Made by a program: the position numbers and the translations under genes. 64,000 nt of DNA. Origin: Streptomyces kronopolitis (lineage in GTDB: Bacteria > Actinomycetota > Actinomycetes > Streptomycetales > Streptomycetaceae). This document shows positions 60,032 through 64,000 of this stretch, piece by piece (positions within the stretch are counted from its first letter, which is position 1; every line of letters starts with the position of its first letter). The notes below the pieces were generated by a model, which was not told the origin of the DNA, did not search any database, and was given only the letters and a program-made list of their open reading frames with translations. The stretch is taken from positions 211,040-275,039 of the forward strand of contig NZ_BMND01000004.1 in the NCBI RefSeq assembly GCF_014646275.1, read 5' to 3'.

Positions 60032-60997
60032 TCAGGGTGCGACCGACAGGACGATCTTGCCGGTGGTGCGGCCGGTCTCGCCGAGGGTGTGGGCCTTGCC
60101 GGCGTCCTCCAGTGGTACCACGGTGTCGACGAGGACCCGCAGCTGTCCGCCGGCCACCAGGCCGGCCACGGCCTGGAGCCCGGCCCGGTCGGGCTCGACC
60201 ATCATGAATCCCGCGCGGATCCGTGCCTCGCGCGCCTGATCGGCCGGGAACGTGTCGTCCAGCGGCAGGATCGAGACCAGCCGGCCGCCCGAGCGCAGGG
60301 TGCGCAGCGAGCGGGCCCCGTACGCGCCCGCGATGGTGTCGAGGACGACGTCGACATCGCGCACCGTCTCGGCGAAGTCCTGCTGGGTGTAGTCGATGAC
60401 CTCATCGGCGCCCAGCTCGCGCAGCACGTCGTGCTTGGCCTGCCGGGCGGTGCCGATCACGTACGCGCCGCGGGCCTTGGCGATTTGCACGGCGAGATGA
60501 CCCACTCCGCCGGCCGCGGCGTGGATCAGCACCCGCTCACCGGGCTGGAGCCGCGCGGTGTCGACCAGCGCCTGCCAGGCGGTCAGCGCCGCCAGCGGAA
60601 GGGCGGCGCCCTGCACATGGTCCAGGCCCTCCGGGAGGTGGGCGAAGTGGCGCGCCGGCGCGGTGACGTACTCGGCGTACGCCCCGGCCGGGTGCGGGAA
60701 GCGGGGCATCCCGAAGACCTTGTCGCCCGGCTCGAAGAGGGTCACCCCGAGCCCGACCTCCTCGACCACACCGGAGACGTCGAAGCCCAGGGTCAGCGGC
60801 GCCCCGCGACCGGTCATGAACGCGCCCTCGGCCCGCGTCTTCCAGTCCGTCGGGTTGACGCCCGCGGCGTGCACCCGGACCAGGATCTCCGTCGGGCCCG
60901 GGACCGGGCGGTCGGTCGTGATCACCTTGAGGACGTCGGGGCCTCCGGCGGTGTCCTGGCTGACGGCGCGCATCTGCGGGGCCTGGGACGCGGACAT
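60032..60997 (-). CDS. NADP-dependent zinc-independent alcohol/quinone oxidoreductase
   Basis: In this 321-residue medium-chain dehydrogenase of the quinone-reductase type the N-terminal GroES fold has EILVRVHAAGVNPTDWKTRAEG and GFDVSGVVEEVG. The Rossmann motif is VLIHAAAGGVGHLAVQIAKARGAYVIGTAR, and there is no structural-zinc cysteine set. Such enzymes reduce quinones or enones with NADPH. ATG at 60997; the longer frame is not coding. It is divergent from the AraC-type gene, which may regulate it. Confidence 0.9.
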   Translation of the reverse strand: MSASQAPQMRAVSQDTAGGPDVLKVITTDRPVPGPTEILVRVHAAGVNPTDWKTRAEGAFMTGRGAPLTLGFDVSGVVEEVGLGVTLFEPGDKVFGMPRFPHPAGAYAEYVTAPARHFAHLPEGLDHVQGAALPLAALTAWQALVDTARLQPGERVLIHAAAGGVGHLAVQIAKARGAYVIGTARQAKHDVLRELGADEVIDYTQQDFAETVRDVDVVLDTIAGAYGARSLRTLRSGGRLVSILPLDDTFPADQAREARIRAGFMMVEPDRAGLQAVAGLVAGGQLRVLVDTVVPLEDAGKAHTLGETGRTTGKIVLSVAP

Positions 60998-61138
60998 GGG
61001 GTCTCCTTCGCATGCTGAGGGCTGTGACCGGGGCAAATGGGCCGTGGGTGCGGCCGTTCTCCCCGGGTGCTGCCAGCTTTGCGTGGCGGACGGGACCGTG
61101 GCGGTGTCCATATGGCCAACGTTTGAAAGAATCGGGAC

Positions 61139-62149
61139 ATGAATCGGGACATGAATCGAGAGGTGCATCGGGACACGCATCGGGTGGGAGTGCTCGCCCT
61201 GGACGGAGTCGTGCCCTTCGAGCTGGCGATTCCGGCACGGATCTTCGGCGCGGCGGTCGGCGCCGGCGGGAAGCCGCTCTACTCCGTCGTCACGTGCAGT
61301 CTGGACGGAGGTCCCGTGCGGACCGACGCCGACTACGACATCACGGTCACTCAGGACGCCTCCGTCCTGGCGGACGTGGACACCCTCGTCATCCCGCCGT
61401 CCCACGCACTGGGCGCGATCTGCGCGGACGGCCGGCTCCCCGACGACCTGCGCACCGCGCTGGAGCGGGTGCGCCCCGGCACCCGGATGGTGGCCATCTG
61501 CACCGGCGCCTTCGTCCTGGCCGCCGCCGGGCTGCTCGATCACCGGCCGGCCACCACGCACTGGCGGGAGGCCGCGCAGTTGCAGCGCCTGTTCACCACC
61601 GTGCGCGTCGACCCCAACGTGCTGTTCGTCGACGACGGCGATGTCCTCACCTCTGCCGGGGTGGCCGCGGGCGTGGACGTGTGTGTGCACCTCGTGCGCC
61701 GCGACCACGGCAGCGCCGTCGCCAACGACGTGGCCCGCATGTGTGTGGTGCCGCCCTGGCGGGACGGCGGCCAGGCGCAGTTCATCCGGCAGCCCGTCCC
61801 CCAGCCGGCGTCGGGCGGCACCGCGGCCACCCGCGCCTGGGCGCTCGACCGGCTCGACGAGCCCCTCGCCCTGACCGACCTCGCCGCGCACGCCCAGGTC
61901 AGTGTGCGCACCCTGACCCGGCGCTTCCGCGACGAGGTCGGAATGAGCCCCGGTCAGTGGCTCGCCGGCCAGCGCATCGAACGCGCCCGGCACCTGCTGG
62001 AAACCACGGACTGGCCCGTCGACCTCGTCGCCCGCCACGCGGGCTTCGGCACCGGGACCTCGCTGCGCCAGCATCTGCACAGCGCGGTGGGCGTGGCACC
62101 GCAGACCTACCGGCGCACCTTCCGCAACACCGCTGTGCTGACGGCCTGA
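61139..62149 (+). CDS. GlxA/FtrA-type AraC-family regulator with DJ-1/PfpI domain
   Basis: The protein has about 336 residues. The N-terminal class I glutamine-amidotransferase-like domain (about 15-190) includes RVGVLALDGVVPFELAIPARIFG and MVAICTGAFVLAAAGLLD with a nucleophile-elbow cysteine (C in ICTGAF). The C-terminal AraC double helix-turn-helix has LTDLAAHAQVSVRTLTRRFRDEVGMSPGQWLAGQRIERARHLLE. The start is unsure because a 12-bp tandem repeat duplicates the ATG (61139 and 61151), with GTG at 61163 also possible. It is divergent from the oxidoreductase gene. Confidence 0.9.
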   Translation: MNRDMNREVHRDTHRVGVLALDGVVPFELAIPARIFGAAVGAGGKPLYSVVTCSLDGGPVRTDADYDITVTQDASVLADVDTLVIPPSHALGAICADGRLPDDLRTALERVRPGTRMVAICTGAFVLAAAGLLDHRPATTHWREAAQLQRLFTTVRVDPNVLFVDDGDVLTSAGVAAGVDVCVHLVRRDHGSAVANDVARMCVVPPWRDGGQAQFIRQPVPQPASGGTAATRAWALDRLDEPLALTDLAAHAQVSVRTLTRRFRDEVGMSPGQWLAGQRIERARHLLETTDWPVDLVARHAGFGTGTSLRQHLHSAVGVAPQTYRRTFRNTAVLTA

Positions 62150-62361
62150 TGCCCTGTCGCCGCGCGCGGGCGGGCAGTTGGCGGGGGATGGCGGATACGG
62201 CGGGGCCACATTCGTCCGCGGGAGCTGCTGTCGCGGTGGTGTGCGCGGGGTGGCTGCCGCCGGCGAGCGGGCGGAGCCGGGCGCGGTGACCGGGGCGGCG
62301 GCGCCGCGGCGATACGGGGAGGATGGGCGCGGCCGAGTCGGATCCGCCGTGGAGGAAACGC

Positions 62362-63801
62362 ATGACCATCGCACAGTCCAGGCAGCCCCAGGAGCCGGGA
62401 ACGGGCGGGCCGGGGTCGGCCGCCGGGCCGGACGAGTTCGTGGAGCTGCTGCCGCAGACGCGGCGGGCGTTGCTGCACCGGCTGGCGGTGGGGCAGTCGG
62501 AGGGCCGGGCGCCCTCGATGGTGGGTGCGGTGATCCGCGGCGGCCGGACGGTGTGGACGTCGGCCCGCGGTGCGGTGGACGGGGAGGCGCCGCACGACGC
62601 GGTGCAGTACCGGATCGGGTCGCTCACCAAGACCTTTGTCGCCGTGCTGGTGCTGAGGCTGCGGGACGAGGGGCTGCTGCGGCTGGAGGACCCGCTCGGC
62701 AGGCATCTGGACGGGACTCCGGTGCCGGACGCGACGATCGCGCAGCTGCTCGCGCACAGTTCGGGGCTGACCGCCGAGCCGCGCGGCCCGTGGTGGGAGC
62801 GGACCGCGGGCGAACTGCGGCCCTCGCCCGCCGACCTCTTCGGCGAGCGGCCGCAGCGGCTGCCCGCCGGCCGGCGGCACCATTACTCCAACCCCGGCTA
62901 CGCGCTGCTCGGGGCGCTGGTCGAACGGCTGCGGGGCGACACCCCCTGGGACGAGGTCCTGCACCGCGAGGTGCTGGAACCACTCGGCATGCGCCGTACG
63001 ACACCGCGTCCGCAGCCGCCGTTCGCCGATGGCTGGGCGGTGCATCCGTGGGCCGACGTGCTGCTGCCGGAGCCGGCCGAGGACACCGGGCTGATGGGCC
63101 CGGCAGGGCAGTTGTGGTCGACGACGGCTGACCTGTGCCGGTGGTCGGCGTTCCTGCTGCGGGGCGACGACCGCGTGCTCAGCATGGAGAGCCTGGCCGA
63201 GATGCGGGTGGCGGCCGTACCGCCGGAGGGCGCCTGGGACGCCGCGTACGGGCTGGGCCTTCAACTCGTGCGGCGGGAGGGGCGGCTGCTGGCCGGGCAC
63301 CTCGGCTCGATGCCCGGCTATCTGGCGGCGCTGTGGACCGATGCCGAGGAGGATGTTGCCGCGGTCGTGCTCACCAACTGCACCTCGGGACCGGTGGTGG
63401 CGGCCGTCGCCGCCGATCTCATCGCCCTGGTGGCCGAGCACGAGCCGCGGATTCCCGAGGACTGGCGCCCGCGGGCCGAGATGCCGGAACGGGCGCTGCT
63501 GGAGCTGACCGGGCCCTGGTACTGGGGCGCGAACCCGCACGTCCTGCGGCTGCGGGCCGGGCGCGGGCTGGAGCTCGCGCCGATCTCCGGAGCGGGCCGG
63601 GCCTCGCGGTTCCGGGCGGCGGAGGACGGCACGTGGACGGGGCTGGACGGCTACTACGCGGGTGAGACGCTGCGGGTGGTGCGGGACGCGGACGGGGCGG
63701 TCAGCCATCTGGACCTCGGCACCTTCGTGTTCACCCGCGGGCCGTACGAGCCGTCAGAGGCGGTGCCCGGCGGGGTGGATCCGTGGGGCTGGCGGGTGTG
63801 A
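62362..63801 (+). CDS. Serine hydrolase of the beta-lactamase/class C family
   Basis: This 479-residue protein has the SxxK motif S87-L-T-K90 in YRIGSLTKTF, the YxN motif in HHYSNPGYALLG, and HLGSMPGY near residue 315 at the KTG-equivalent position. No signal peptide is seen, so it is probably a cytoplasmic esterase or peptidase rather than a secreted beta-lactamase. A C-terminal beta-rich domain (about 390-475) is extra. ATG at 62362 follows GGAGGAAACGC. Confidence 0.88.
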   Translation: MTIAQSRQPQEPGTGGPGSAAGPDEFVELLPQTRRALLHRLAVGQSEGRAPSMVGAVIRGGRTVWTSARGAVDGEAPHDAVQYRIGSLTKTFVAVLVLRLRDEGLLRLEDPLGRHLDGTPVPDATIAQLLAHSSGLTAEPRGPWWERTAGELRPSPADLFGERPQRLPAGRRHHYSNPGYALLGALVERLRGDTPWDEVLHREVLEPLGMRRTTPRPQPPFADGWAVHPWADVLLPEPAEDTGLMGPAGQLWSTTADLCRWSAFLLRGDDRVLSMESLAEMRVAAVPPEGAWDAAYGLGLQLVRREGRLLAGHLGSMPGYLAALWTDAEEDVAAVVLTNCTSGPVVAAVAADLIALVAEHEPRIPEDWRPRAEMPERALLELTGPWYWGANPHVLRLRAGRGLELAPISGAGRASRFRAAEDGTWTGLDGYYAGETLRVVRDADGAVSHLDLGTFVFTRGPYEPSEAVPGGVDPWGWRV

Positions 63802-63893
63802 GGCCCGTACGCGAGGGGGCGCGGGCCGGACGTACAGTCAAAGCCAGATGTCAGGAGCCGCGCCGCGTCGGCTCGCCACCGCTGGAAGGCCTT

Positions 63894-64000
63894 GTGACTG
63901 CCGTGTCTGACCCGACCGCGAACTCCGTTGTCCCGGACCTGCTCGACCTGCCGCCGCTCACCGCGGCTCACTTCGCGCGGATCGAGGACAAGGTCGCCGC
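63894..64000 (+). CDS. Start of an unidentified gene, cut by window edge
   Basis: About 35 codons are visible from GTG 63894, which follows GGAAGG at 5 bases; a second in-frame GTG is at 63903. The protein begins TAVSDPTANSVVPDLLDLPPL and continues TAAHFARIEDKVA. The LDLPPLTAAHFARIEDKVA stretch reminds me of class V (alanine-glyoxylate type) aminotransferases, but too little is present to assign it. Confidence 0.55.
   Translation, partial: MTAVSDPTANSVVPDLLDLPPLTAAHFARIEDKVA

Overview
The window is a 64 kb piece of a high-GC actinobacterial chromosome centred on the replication origin, almost certainly Streptomyces or a close relative such as Kitasatospora. The evidence is the very high third-position GC, many GTG starts, the order gyrA-gyrB-DUF721-recF-gnd-dnaN-oriC-dnaA-rpmH-rnpA-yidD-yidC-jag-rsmG-parA-parB-trx-sigM-murJ, clusters of TTGTCCACA-type DnaA boxes, many GTTTCACGTGAAAC parS sites, a FemX-type Lipid II branching enzyme and a DLW-39 small protein.

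Layout. (1) 1-3.6 kb: an accessory locus of three overlapping minus-strand genes (PduX-like GHMP kinase, EamA exporter, CysK/SbnA-like PLP enzyme cut by the window edge) facing a LysR regulator. (2) 3.7-8.7 kb: tRNA-Ala, an HTH protein, a tail-anchored Ser/Thr kinase with a repeat-rich linker, a large membrane-anchored exported protein, DLW-39 and tRNA-Ile. (3) 8.7-18.5 kb: DUF3566 gene, gyrA, gyrB, DUF721 (DciA-like), recF, gnd and dnaN, all on the minus strand. (4) 18.5-19.6 kb: oriC with many DnaA boxes, bordered by a 61-nt pure pyrimidine tract. (5) 19.7-28.8 kb: dnaA on the minus strand, and rpmH to parB plus a GNAT gene on the plus strand. (6) 28.9-38.6 kb: trxBA behind a sigma-R-type promoter, a SigM-like ECF sigma factor with its ZAS anti-sigma, and a murJ cell-wall cluster (DUF6049, MurJ, pseudokinase). 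(7) 38.8-55.9 kb: CCA-adding enzyme, LppU-like protein, MFS, inositol-phosphate synthase, PadR, class A PBP, GT87-like transferase, Alr-like protein, FemX, rpsF-ssb-rpsR-rplI, a secreted protease and a MATE exporter. (8) 56-58 kb: dnaB behind a second DnaA-box cluster. (9) 58-64 kb: accessory genes, namely a TetX-like flavin monooxygenase with divergent TetR, a quinone-oxidoreductase-like gene with divergent GlxA-type AraC regulator, a serine hydrolase and the start of another gene.

How it works together. The core supplies initiation (DnaA, oriC, DnaB, DnaN), topology control (GyrA/B), segregation (ParA, ParB and parS), ribosome and tRNA parts, membrane insertion (YidC/YidD) and peptidoglycan synthesis (MurJ, PBP, FemX). 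Eleven exact parS sites and at least three one-mismatch sites were found, from 8 to 53 kb. Several sit inside genes and are read as the peptide VSRET in ParA, ParB and, twice, the anti-sigma factor.

Most promising less-described items: the left-edge kinase/exporter/PLP-enzyme locus (possible phospho-amino-acid route to a non-protein amino acid), the TetX-like pair, the DnaA-box cluster before dnaB, and parS sites nested in long palindromes. No insertion sequences, CRISPR arrays or prophage genes were seen. All family assignments come from reading motifs by eye; no database search was run.
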